From Gammaproteobacteria bacterium (GTDB taxonomy: Bacteria; Pseudomonadota; Gammaproteobacteria; SZUA-229), in NCBI GenBank assembly GCA_011051475.1, contig DRLE01000090.1:1-6151 (forward strand): a stretch of DNA of 6,151 nucleotides, given 5' to 3'. The notes beneath the pieces were generated by a model that saw only the letters and a program-made list of their open reading frames with translations, did not search any database and had not been told where the DNA came from. Below are positions 1 through 5,888 of the stretch, piece by piece. A program made the position numbers and the translations under genes. Positions within the stretch are counted from its first letter, which is position 1, and every line of letters begins with the position of its first letter.

Positions 1-527
1 CGGTTTTTTGTGCGTTTGACCTTTTTATCGATATGACGGTCGGCATAGTCATTGATGGCGCAGCCTGCCGAGCGCATGAGTATGACGCCGGCAATAAATA
101 CCGACAGCACCAGCGGGTCCGGCCAGCCACCGGCAGCAATCCACAATGCGATCAGGGTCGGCCACAGTAACAGCAGGATGCCGATGGGCTTGTCCAGACG
201 AACCAGCTGCGCGTAGAGTACGGCTTTCTGATAACCAGCGCTTGCGCGTAGCCGGTTGCGCAAACGGTGCCATTGTTGCTGGACGCTGAAAAAGCCGGTC
301 TGGAAACGGTTAATGAGCCAGTCGAGCAGGGGATGGCGCGCGATATATTCAATGCCGGTGTCGATGGCTCGGGTGACTGAAGTAGCCAGCTGTTTGCCTG
401 AGTGCAGGGTGGTACGGCCTGTCAGAGCAAGAAACCGCCACAGTTTTTGCAGCCGTGGCTTGCTTTGCTGCCAAAAGTGGAATAATTTTGCCGGTAACCG
501 GGGTGAGATTTTTTTTTGACTGGCCAT
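1..527 (-). CDS. ubiA: 4-hydroxybenzoate polyprenyltransferase UbiA, N-terminal part (partial, runs off left edge)
   Basis: UbiA is an inner-membrane enzyme that joins 4-hydroxybenzoate to a polyprenyl diphosphate in ubiquinone synthesis. Reading minus from ATG 527-525, 175 complete codons are open to the window edge. Family hallmarks are RLDKPIG (110-116), LLLLWPTLIALW (118-129), a second hydrophobic stretch (about 138-152), then MRSAGCAINDYADRHID and KVKRTKN. These include the first Asp-rich motif, NDxxDxxxD (N159, D160, D163, D167), which binds the Mg-diphosphate. The second Asp motif would lie outside the window. From memory the E. coli protein reaches this motif near residue 67, so about 90 extra residues precede the catalytic domain here. 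The extension is basic and Trp-containing, with no internal ATG or GTG before Met150. An AGG lies 13 nt before the ATG, a slightly long spacing. An in-frame stop (572-570) excludes a start further upstream. The gene is divergent from the yrdA-like gene. Confidence 0.93.
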   Translation of the reverse strand, partial: MASQKKISPRLPAKLFHFWQQSKPRLQKLWRFLALTGRTTLHSGKQLATSVTRAIDTGIEYIARHPLLDWLINRFQTGFFSVQQQWHRLRNRLRASAGYQKAVLYAQLVRLDKPIGILLLLWPTLIALWIAAGGWPDPLVLSVFIAGVILMRSAGCAINDYADRHIDKKVKRTKN

Positions 528-603
528 CGATAATATTTTACCTGATTCTGTCGACGGCAGACGCAGCCGTTATTGTCATTTTTACTGAAAGAAGAAGCAT
601 CAT
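528..603. promoter_or_regulatory. Divergent intergenic region between ubiA and the yrdA-like gene
   Basis: Seventy-six bases separate two divergent starts, so promoters for both genes are expected here or inside the flanking coding sequence. The ubiA side is AT-rich, with TAAAAT (540-535) and TATTAT (534-529) in minus-strand reading, either of which could be a -10. I see no convincing -35 at the right spacing for either direction. The rightward gene has a purine-rich stretch GAAAGAAGAAG (587-597) as its likely ribosome binding site. The regulatory role is inferred from gene orientation only. Confidence 0.4.
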
Positions 604-1134
604 ATGTCCAATATACGAAAGTTTGAAGACAGGAGCCCGCAAATTGCCGACAGTGCCTTTGTCGATGAAAGTTCTGTGGTTATCGGAAACGTGGTTATCG
701 GCGAGGACAGCTCGGTCTGGCCCTGTTGTTCGATTCGTGGTGACATAAACAGCATAAGTATCGGCAGTCGCACCAATATCCAGGATGGCAGTATTCTGCA
801 CGTCACCCACGACAGCGAATTCGCACCGGGCGGTTTCAGCCTTAGCGTCGGGGATGATGTCACCGTCGGCCATAATGTGGTACTGCATGCCTGCACGGTT
901 GAAGACCTGTGCCTGATCGGTATGGGCTCGATAGTGCTTGATGGTGCCGTGGTTGAGTCAGGCGCCATGATTGGCGCCGGCAGCCTGGTCTCGCCCAACA
1001 AGGTGATTGAGGGCGGGCATATGTGGCTTGGTCGTCCTGCCAGAAAGGTGCGCCCGCTCACAGAAAAAGAAAAAGAATTCCTGCAATATTCCGCCCGTCA
1101 CTATGTGTCGTTGAAGAATCGGCACGCTTTATAG
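604..1134 (+). CDS. yrdA: YrdA-type gamma-carbonic-anhydrase-like hexapeptide-repeat protein
   Basis: This 176-residue protein belongs to the left-handed beta-helix, gamma-carbonic-anhydrase-like family (YrdA, CaiE, PaaY), whose members form trimers with a metal site at subunit interfaces. Hexapeptide repeats (VVIGNV, VVIGED, ISIGSR, LSVGDD, CLIGMG, AMIGAG) run from about residue 24 to 128, followed by a C-terminal helix (about 152-170). The likely metal ligands are present: H66 in HVTH, and H90 and H95 in GHNVVLHAC. The RGD (R45, D47) and NIQDGS (Q60, D61) positions of the active site are also present. The length matches E. coli YrdA (about 180). The ATG follows a purine-rich site, GAAAGAAGAAG. 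The exact reaction is uncertain: some relatives hydrate CO2, while others show no measured activity. From memory, yrdA lies near aroE in E. coli, and aroE is also in this window, about 3.9 kb away. Confidence 0.93.
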   Translation: MSNIRKFEDRSPQIADSAFVDESSVVIGNVVIGEDSSVWPCCSIRGDINSISIGSRTNIQDGSILHVTHDSEFAPGGFSLSVGDDVTVGHNVVLHACTVEDLCLIGMGSIVLDGAVVESGAMIGAGSLVSPNKVIEGGHMWLGRPARKVRPLTEKEKEFLQYSARHYVSLKNRHAL

Positions 1135-1185
1135 TATTTCGTTCTGCCTGCAGCGTTTCACAGCAACCTGTGGCACCTTTTGTCT

Positions 1186-1206
1186 GAAACTTGACGTTTC
1201 TGTCAA
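1186..1206. repeat. Two overlapping, mutually exclusive 5-bp hairpins
   Basis: GAAAC (1186-1190) can pair with GTTTC (1196-1200) around a loop of TTGAC. That same TTGAC (1191-1195) can instead pair with GTCAA (1202-1206). The two stems cannot form together. Each is only 5 bp and no T-tract follows, so this is weak as a terminator. It may be an operator, a leader structure or chance. Confidence 0.3.
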
Positions 1207-1235
1207 AGAATCAGTGATATCGCTGTGTGATGTAC

Positions 1236-1241
1236 TATACT
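1236..1241 (+). promoter_or_regulatory. Candidate -10 element for the GGDEF/EAL gene
   Basis: TATACT differs from the sigma-70 -10 consensus at one position and lies 62 bases before the GTG start. At the usual 16-18 bp spacing only poor -35 matches are found (AGTGAT at 1213-1218 is the 17-bp option), and there is no extended TGn. The TTGACG at 1191-1196 resembles a -35 but is too far upstream to pair with it. Confidence 0.3.
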
Positions 1242-1303
1242 TCTGCGAACAATTTATGTAAGTCATTGATTGTTATTAAAATTAATCTAAATATTGTGCT
1301 TGC

Positions 1304-3214
1304 GTGAAAAAAGAATCATCCGACAAAGTTGTTGATCTCAATCGTATTCTTAAGGAGAAAGAGTCGGAAATTGAGTTGCTGCAGCAGACGTTTACAGAAA
1401 TATGCAGTGAGCTGGATCTGGACAATGTGTTCCGGATCGCGTCCGAGCGCGCGCGCGAGTTAATCAATGCCGAAACCCTGTTGATCCCTCTGCTCGACAA
1501 TAACTGCGAGACCTATACCTACCGGGGCGGCGCCGGCAAGCATGCCGATGAGGTTGTCGGCGAATCCCTGCCGCTGGAGTTCGGCGTCTGCGGCTGGGTC
1601 TGGAAAAACAAGAAACCCTGGTGGCAGGGTATGCTCGATCAGCTCAGCGATGATGAAAAAAACGCCTGGGAAAAGGAATCATCCACCCTGATTCTCGTGC
1701 CGCTGCAGGGTAAACGGCATTTTCTCGGTGGCATTGCCGGCATGAACAAGATCGGCGGTGGTGCTTTCAACAAAAAAGACCTTAACCTGCTGCAGCTTTT
1801 TGCCAGCATTGTTTCCATCGCTATCGAGAACGCCATGGCTGTCAGCAGCATGGAGGCTTCGCACCGGCTCAATGACGACTACCGCCAGCGTCTTGAAATT
1901 CTTAACAGGCAGCTCACCGAAAGCAGCAAGGAGCTGGAATACCTTTCACTTTACGACTCGGTCACCGCCTTGCCAAACCGTTCCCTGTTCCATGACCGTC
2001 TGACGCGGGATATTAACGAGGCGCAATATGATAATTCGACCATTGGCATACTGCTGATTGATATCGACAATTTCAAGGATATCAATGACACGCTCGGGCA
2101 CGACAAGGGCGATATACTGCTGAACAGGATTGCCCGTCGTTTTGAACAGAGCATCAATCCGCATGAGACCCTGGCCAGGCTGGGTGGTGATGAGTTTATT
2201 GTGGTGCTGCCTGGTCATAATGAAGCGCAGACGGTGACAAGAGCGGAGGCATTTGTCAAAAGCCTGCAGCAGGATTTCAATATTGAAGGCAACCGGATTG
2301 TGGTGAATGCCAGCGCCGGCGTCGCGGTTTATCCCGAGCACGGCAATGAGTTCAGCGCGTTGCTGAAACATGCCGATGTCGCCATGTATGATGCCAAGAA
2401 CAGTAATGCCCAGGTTGCCGTTTATGATCCGGCCAGCGATCGTCTCGAACAGGGGCATCTGTCACTGGTCTCCGATATCAGAAAGGCTCTGGAGGAACGG
2501 CGCTTCGAGCTGTATTACCAGCCGAAAATATCGCTGGATACCGGCATGGTCGTTGCCGCCGAAGCCCTGGGGCGCTGGTTTGACAGCAGTCGCGGTGAAG
2601 TTTCGCCGCAGATATTTATCGATGTGCTGGAAAACAACGGCCTGATCAATGATTATACCTACTGGGCCATAGACACCGCACTGGCGCAGGCAAAGGCGTG
2701 GCAGAAAACCTTCGGCTATATACGCGTGGCCGTCAATGTCTCGCCGCAGACCCTGATGCACCCGGATTTCAGGCATAATCTTGACCAGGTAGTGATAAAC
2801 CACGATGAGGGCCGCCTGCTGACATTCGAGATAACGGAAAACCTGTTCCTCTCCGAGTTCGACCGGCTTGCAGATCTGCTGGAACATATCCGCTCGCTGG
2901 GCATCGAGCTTTCCATCGATGATTACGGCACGGGTTATTCGTCATTAAGCCTGCTGCGCCGCCTCAAGGTCAGCGAGCTGAAAATCGACCAGTCATTTGT
3001 CCGGGAGATTGTCGATAGCCGGGATAATGAAATTCTGGTGCATTCCACCATCAAGCTGGCGCACAACCTTGGTCTTGGCGTTGTTGCCGAAGGCGTGGAG
3101 AGCCAGGAGGTGATGGACCTGCTGGTTGACCTTGGCTGTGACACGATACAGGGGTTCCTCATCAGCCGTCCCCTGCCCGCGGGGCAGTTTGCTGATTTTG
3201 TCCGCTCCCGCTAA
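1304..3214 (+). CDS. GAF-GGDEF-EAL hybrid cyclic-di-GMP turnover protein
   Basis: This 636-residue cytosolic protein has no transmembrane segment. An N-terminal helix (about 10-35) leads into a GAF sensor domain (about 35-180), a linking helix (about 185-215), a GGDEF domain (about 217-376) and an EAL domain (about 388-632). The cyclase side looks intact: DIDNFKDIND (253-262) with metal residues, GHDKGD (265-270) and GGDEF (294-298). The inhibitory RxxD site is absent; N285/E288 occupy its place. The phosphodiesterase side also looks intact: EAL (420-422), N478, E509, D539-D540 in DDYGTGYSS, K560, E596 in VAEGVE, and Q616. Both activities, or one controlled by the other, are therefore possible. 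The GTG start has no clear Shine-Dalgarno. It is chosen because an in-frame stop (1283-1285) lies just upstream and the next codons already encode the helix. The GAF ligand cannot be read from sequence. Sixty-seven bases separate its stop from the lipoprotein gene, so co-transcription is possible. Confidence 0.95.
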   Translation: MKKESSDKVVDLNRILKEKESEIELLQQTFTEICSELDLDNVFRIASERARELINAETLLIPLLDNNCETYTYRGGAGKHADEVVGESLPLEFGVCGWVWKNKKPWWQGMLDQLSDDEKNAWEKESSTLILVPLQGKRHFLGGIAGMNKIGGGAFNKKDLNLLQLFASIVSIAIENAMAVSSMEASHRLNDDYRQRLEILNRQLTESSKELEYLSLYDSVTALPNRSLFHDRLTRDINEAQYDNSTIGILLIDIDNFKDINDTLGHDKGDILLNRIARRFEQSINPHETLARLGGDEFIVVLPGHNEAQTVTRAEAFVKSLQQDFNIEGNRIVVNASAGVAVYPEHGNEFSALLKHADVAMYDAKNSNAQVAVYDPASDRLEQGHLSLVSDIRKALEERRFELYYQPKISLDTGMVVAAEALGRWFDSSRGEVSPQIFIDVLENNGLINDYTYWAIDTALAQAKAWQKTFGYIRVAVNVSPQTLMHPDFRHNLDQVVINHDEGRLLTFEITENLFLSEFDRLADLLEHIRSLGIELSIDDYGTGYSSLSLLRRLKVSELKIDQSFVREIVDSRDNEILVHSTIKLAHNLGLGVVAEGVESQEVMDLLVDLGCDTIQGFLISRPLPAGQFADFVRSR

Positions 3215-3281
3215 GGTCGGCATGTTTCCAGGGTGGCTATGCTGTTAAACTGTGGCTGATATTTTTTCCTGGTCTGTTCTT

Positions 3282-3500
3282 ATGAAAGTGTTTATCTGTC
3301 TTCTTGTTCCACTGATGCTGGCGCTGGGTGGCTGCAGTTCCATGGGGGTCAAGCCCTGGGAGCGCGATCTGCTGGCAAAACCCGAAATGCAGCCGGTGCC
3401 GAATTATTTCGAAAATTTCTACGATGAGCACATCTACTTCAGTAAGGAAGCCTCGCGTGGTGGACAGGGCGTTGGCGGAGGCGGTTGCGGATGCAATTAA
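3282..3500 (+). CDS. Small DUF4266-type outer-membrane lipoprotein with Gly/Cys C-terminal tail
   Basis: This 72-residue protein begins with a lipoprotein signal, MKVFICLLVPLMLALGGC, whose lipobox LGGC makes C18 the lipidated residue. The next residue is Ser, which by the Lol sorting rule favours the outer membrane. The mature part (about 55 residues) contains KPWERDLLAKPEMQP, HIYFSKEASRGG, and a C-terminal run of glycines ending CGCN (C69 and C71). This pattern matches the DUF4266 family as I remember it; its function is unknown. The Cys-X-Cys end could bind metal, be oxidised or be modified; this is inference. An in-frame GTG at 3252 would add ten residues, but the ATG at 3282 gives a normal signal peptide. 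Neither has a good ribosome binding site. The last ten bases overlap the next gene, so the pair is almost certainly one operon. Confidence 0.85.
   Translation: MKVFICLLVPLMLALGGCSSMGVKPWERDLLAKPEMQPVPNYFENFYDEHIYFSKEASRGGQGVGGGGCGCN
3477..3481 (+). promoter_or_regulatory. Shine-Dalgarno for the DUF3570 gene, inside the lipoprotein gene
   Basis: GGAGG lies 9 nt before the ATG at 3491 and falls within the codons for Gly66-Gly67 of the upstream lipoprotein. It decides the start: the in-frame TTG at 3485 would be only 3 nt away. The arrangement favours translational coupling of the two genes. Confidence 0.75.
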
Positions 3501-4780
3501 AAAAGATCAGTAATTCGCTCGGCGTCGCCAGTTGCGCCCTGCTGCAGACCGGCAACGCGGCGGCGTCAAACGACTGGCGGGGTGACAGCTCGTTTCTGCT
3601 TTACTCGGAAAGTGATAATCGCGTAACCGCTTTTGAGCCCGCCGTGCGCGGTGCAATCGACCTGGGGGATGAAGAGTTCGTTAATTTCCAGGTGGTGGTT
3701 GATGCCCTGACCGGGGCCACGCCCAATGGTGCGCACAAGTCCACCGCGGTGCAGACCTTTACCAATCCATCGGGTAACGGCGAGTACACGGTGCAGCCGG
3801 GTGAGTTTCCGCTGAGCAAAACCTTCCGTGATACCCGCGTCGCCATTACCGGTGAATGGGACAAGCCGCTGGACCGCCTTTCCAGTGTGCTTATGGGCGC
3901 CGCGGTCTCCTCGGAAGTGGACTATACCTCGACCAGTCTGAGCGGTACCTACAAGCGTGACTTCAATAACCGCAATACCACGCTGGCGACCGGCCTGGCC
4001 CTGACCTATGACCTGATTTTCCCGATCGGTGAGGTGCCGCGCGGGCTTAATCCGATGCGTGTGGGCGGAGCCGACCAGCAGCGTGTCAGCAGTGATGATA
4101 CCCGTACCACGCTGGATTTTATTATCGGCTTTACCCAGATTGTCAGCCGCACCACCTACTTCCAGCTCAATTATACCTTCGGCACATCATCGGGTTATCA
4201 CAATGACTACAATAATGTGCTTACCGTGCTCGACCCGGCGACCAATGAACCGCTGGTCGGTGGCTGGCTTGACCCGCAGGATCGTCCCTATCTGTTTGAA
4301 AAACGTCCGGACAGACGTACGCGCAACACACTATTCCTGCGCGGTGTGCACCATTTCACCGAAGATGTCATGCACCTGTCCTACCGCTACTTCGCTGATG
4401 ACTGGGGCATCCGTTCGCATACCCTGGATATGAAATACCGTTACATTATGACGGAGAAACACTATCTGCAGCCGCATCTGCGTTTCTATACCCAGAGCAA
4501 AGCGGATTTCTATCGCCACGACCTGGTGCAGGGAACCGATATCGATGCGTCGGGTAATGTTCTCGTTGACTACGCCAGCAGCGACTACCGCGTCGGCGCC
4601 TTCGACAGTCTCACCTATGGCCTGAGCTACGGCTACCGGGTAACACCGACCAGCGAATTTACCGTGCGTGGTGAACTGATGAACCAGATGATCGACAACT
4701 CGGAAGTGCCACGGCCCGGTGAGGATACGCCGGATCTGACGGCGCTTATTTTCCAGATGGGGTACAGTTTTATCTGGTAG
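3491..4780 (+). CDS. DUF3570-type predicted outer-membrane beta-barrel protein
   Basis: This 429-residue protein has an N-terminal export signal (basic MQLKKISN, a short hydrophobic core, AAA before Ser26 as a likely cleavage site). The mature part is rich in alternating polar/hydrophobic stretches with aromatic residues, such as TTYFQLNYTFG and FDSLTYGLSYGYRV, separated by Asp/Asn/Gly loops. It ends in FQMGYSFIW, an aromatic C-terminus typical of barrels inserted by the BAM complex. I assign DUF3570 from overall resemblance and from its position directly after a DUF4266 lipoprotein, a pairing I recall from other proteobacteria. The substrate and function are unknown. From memory, such pairs often sit with a thioredoxin-like protein and an ApbE flavin transferase; neither is next to it here. 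The start overlaps the lipoprotein stop by 10 bases. A convergent palindrome follows the stop. Confidence 0.82.
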   Translation: MQLKKISNSLGVASCALLQTGNAAASNDWRGDSSFLLYSESDNRVTAFEPAVRGAIDLGDEEFVNFQVVVDALTGATPNGAHKSTAVQTFTNPSGNGEYTVQPGEFPLSKTFRDTRVAITGEWDKPLDRLSSVLMGAAVSSEVDYTSTSLSGTYKRDFNNRNTTLATGLALTYDLIFPIGEVPRGLNPMRVGGADQQRVSSDDTRTTLDFIIGFTQIVSRTTYFQLNYTFGTSSGYHNDYNNVLTVLDPATNEPLVGGWLDPQDRPYLFEKRPDRRTRNTLFLRGVHHFTEDVMHLSYRYFADDWGIRSHTLDMKYRYIMTEKHYLQPHLRFYTQSKADFYRHDLVQGTDIDASGNVLVDYASSDYRVGAFDSLTYGLSYGYRVTPTSEFTVRGELMNQMIDNSEVPRPGEDTPDLTALIFQMGYSFIW

Positions 4781-4800
4781 GTGGAGAGGTTTCTTTTTTT

Positions 4801-4960
4801 CACCACAGAGGACACGGAGGTCACAGAGTTTTTTTGTATTGATATAAAGGGTAATAGTTTTTTCAAATAATGTCGAAGAAAGGTGTGGGAGCGGAATTCA
4901 TTCCGCTCCCACGTTTTAATCTATACAACAAACTCTGTGACCTCCGTGTCCTCTGTGGTG
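4801..4960. repeat. Long inverted repeat, 31-bp perfect arms (MITE-like or dispersed repeat)
   Basis: The left arm, 4801-4831, is the exact reverse complement of the right arm, 4930-4960, with 98 bases between. The arms begin CACCACAGAGGACACGG, a purine-rich motif that I remember as a dispersed intergenic repeat in various environmental bacteria. T7 runs (4794-4800 and 4829-4835) flank the left arm. A second, unrelated hairpin lies in the middle. No reading frame is supported inside. The element occupies the gap between the convergent DUF3570 gene and aroE, where it could act as a structured 3' end for transcripts from either side. Confidence 0.85.
4885..4912. terminator. REP-like 13-bp hairpin, possible terminator for the DUF3570 operon
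   Basis: GTGGGAGCGGAAT (4885-4897) pairs perfectly with 4900-4912 around a two-base centre; in practice a 12-bp stem with a four-base loop. GTTTTAAT follows on the plus strand, so it could end rightward transcription; the minus strand has no T-tract after it. The GTGGGAGCGG core and the position of the EcoRI-type GAATTC centre resemble REP sequences of pseudomonads and relatives. It may therefore be a mobile palindrome used as a terminator. Confidence 0.6.
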
Positions 4961-4964
4961 CAAT

Positions 4965-4980
4965 GCTTTTAAGCTTTTAA
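4965..4980. repeat. Tandem duplication of GCTTTTAA
   Basis: Two exact copies of GCTTTTAA (4965-4972 and 4973-4980) lie side by side between the outer repeat arm and the aroE stop. This is a short low-complexity repeat of no evident function. Confidence 0.6.
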
Positions 4981-4997
4981 CCCCGAACTTTCTAGTC

Positions 4998-5834
4998 TTA
5001 AGCCTTTAGCAGCAGTGCGCGAATAGCCTGAATCACCGGCCCGGTTTCCGGCTTTACCCCTCGCCAGATATAAAACGATTCCGCTGCCTGTTCCACCAGC
5101 ATACCCAGTCCATCAAATGCCTGTCCTGCGCCCTTGTCCTTCGACCACTGCATAAAGGGCGTCGGCTGCGCTGCGTACATCATGTCGTAACTGGTGCAGC
5201 CCGGTTTGAAAATGCTGTCGGGCAGGGCGGGCAGGTTGCCCTGCAGGCTGGCCGAGGTGCCGTTGATAATGATATCAAAGCTGCCTTCAACTTCGTCCAG
5301 GCCGCAGCCCTGTATATCGCCGAGGTCGGCAAAATCACGGGCCAGTTGTACCGCTTTTTCTCGGGTGCGGTTACAGACCAGCAGAGAGGCAGGCTGCTGT
5401 TCCAGCAGGGCTTCGAGCACGCCGCGCACGGCGCCGCCGGCGCCGATCAGCAGCAGGTTTTTACCGGCCAGCTGGATGTCGTGGTTCTGTACCAGGTCGC
5501 GCGCCAGGCCGACGCCGTCGGTGGTGTCGCCAAACAGGCTGCCGTCATCCATCAGTTTCAGGGTATTGACCGCGCCGGCGCGTTGCGCGCGTTCGCTGCG
5601 GCTGTCGGCGCGGGCCCAGGCATCTTCCTTGAATGGCACGGTAATATTCAGACCCTTGCCGTTATGCGCGATAAACTCATCGACCGCCTCATTGAAATGG
5701 CCGGGCGCGACCAGCTCGGCGATATACAGCATGCGCTGTCCGGTCTGCTCGGCAAACAGGGTGTGTATCTGCGGTGACTTGCTGTGTTCGATCGGATTGC
5801 CGAAAACCGCATAGCGGTCGATAAGTTCAGTCAT
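4998..5834 (-). CDS. aroE: Shikimate dehydrogenase (NADP+) AroE
   Basis: AroE is the cytosolic enzyme reducing 3-dehydroshikimate to shikimate with NADPH in aromatic amino acid and chorismate synthesis. The 278 residues match the family length (E. coli about 272). Substrate-site motifs are present: S18-K-S20-P, NITVPFKE with catalytic K69, AGAVNTL with N90, and DTTDGVG with catalytic D106. The NADP fold shows the glycine loop GAGGAVRG (131-138), then NRT (155-157), whose arginine is typical of NADP-preferring AroE rather than NAD-using YdiB. NGTSA (191-195), YDMMYA (216-221) and DGLGMLVEQAAESF (241-254, Q249) complete the pattern. The ATG (5834-5832) fits the first conserved residues, RYAVFGNPIEHSKSP; only a weak GAG lies upstream. 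The gene follows hemB on the same strand, 167 bases later. Chorismate from this pathway feeds 4-hydroxybenzoate, the substrate of UbiA. Confidence 0.97.
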   Translation of the reverse strand: MTELIDRYAVFGNPIEHSKSPQIHTLFAEQTGQRMLYIAELVAPGHFNEAVDEFIAHNGKGLNITVPFKEDAWARADSRSERAQRAGAVNTLKLMDDGSLFGDTTDGVGLARDLVQNHDIQLAGKNLLLIGAGGAVRGVLEALLEQQPASLLVCNRTREKAVQLARDFADLGDIQGCGLDEVEGSFDIIINGTSASLQGNLPALPDSIFKPGCTSYDMMYAAQPTPFMQWSKDKGAGQAFDGLGMLVEQAAESFYIWRGVKPETGPVIQAIRALLLKA

Positions 5835-5862
5835 TTTCTCGAATTGTAAAATCTTGTCTTAT

Positions 5863-5876
5863 GAAACCAGGGTTTC
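5863..5876. repeat. Short inverted repeat GAAACC-AG-GGTTTC
   Basis: Six-base arms with a two-base centre lie 29 bases upstream of the aroE start. It could be an operator or a leader stem for aroE, but it is short enough to arise by chance. Confidence 0.3.
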
Positions 5877-5888
5877 TTGATATGGGCC

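Larger units (their letters stand above)
1135..1303. other. Intergenic leader between the yrdA-like gene and the GGDEF/EAL gene
   Basis: These 169 bases contain no reading frame I can support. The last third (about 1250-1295) is notably AT-rich. A cluster of short inverted repeats lies at 1186-1206 and a possible -10 at 1236-1241, each listed separately. No strong rho-independent terminator follows the yrdA-like stop, so read-through into the next gene is possible. Confidence 0.5.

Noticed and set aside
256..748. Plus-strand frames 256-519 and 455-748
   Set aside because: The first is antisense to ubiA; the second crosses the divergent intergenic region and the yrdA-like gene out of frame.
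538..1061. Two long overlapping minus-strand frames (538-888 and 600-1061)
   Set aside because: Both are antisense to the yrdA-like gene, overlap each other in different frames, and show no family features.
1191..1196. TTGACG as the -35 of a GGDEF/EAL promoter
   Set aside because: It is 39 bases from the TATACT element, and at 16-18 bp spacing only poor -10 matches (GTGATA, TGATAT) are found.
1946..2458. Open frame of 170 codons on the minus strand
   Set aside because: Antisense to the GGDEF domain of a clearly coding gene, with no recognisable motif and no ribosome binding site.
3252..3281. Upstream GTG start for the lipoprotein
   Set aside because: It would place ten extra residues before a normal lipoprotein signal and has no better ribosome binding site.
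3485..3490. TTG start for the DUF3570 gene
   Set aside because: GGAGG is only 3 nt upstream of TTG but 9 nt upstream of ATG 3491, the normal distance.
4029..4433. Plus-strand frame of 134 codons inside the DUF3570 gene
   Set aside because: Out of frame with a gene that has a signal peptide and barrel features throughout; Cys/Arg-rich translation typical of a shadow.
4801..4960. CRISPR array or integron-type attachment site
   Set aside because: Only two repeat units exist and they are inverted, with no spacers, cas genes, integrase or attC-like core sites.
5194..5814. Open frame of 206 codons on the plus strand
   Set aside because: It lies wholly antisense to aroE, whose motifs are complete. 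The translation is Ser/Arg/Pro-rich with no recognisable domain, as expected for a shadow frame of a GC-rich gene.
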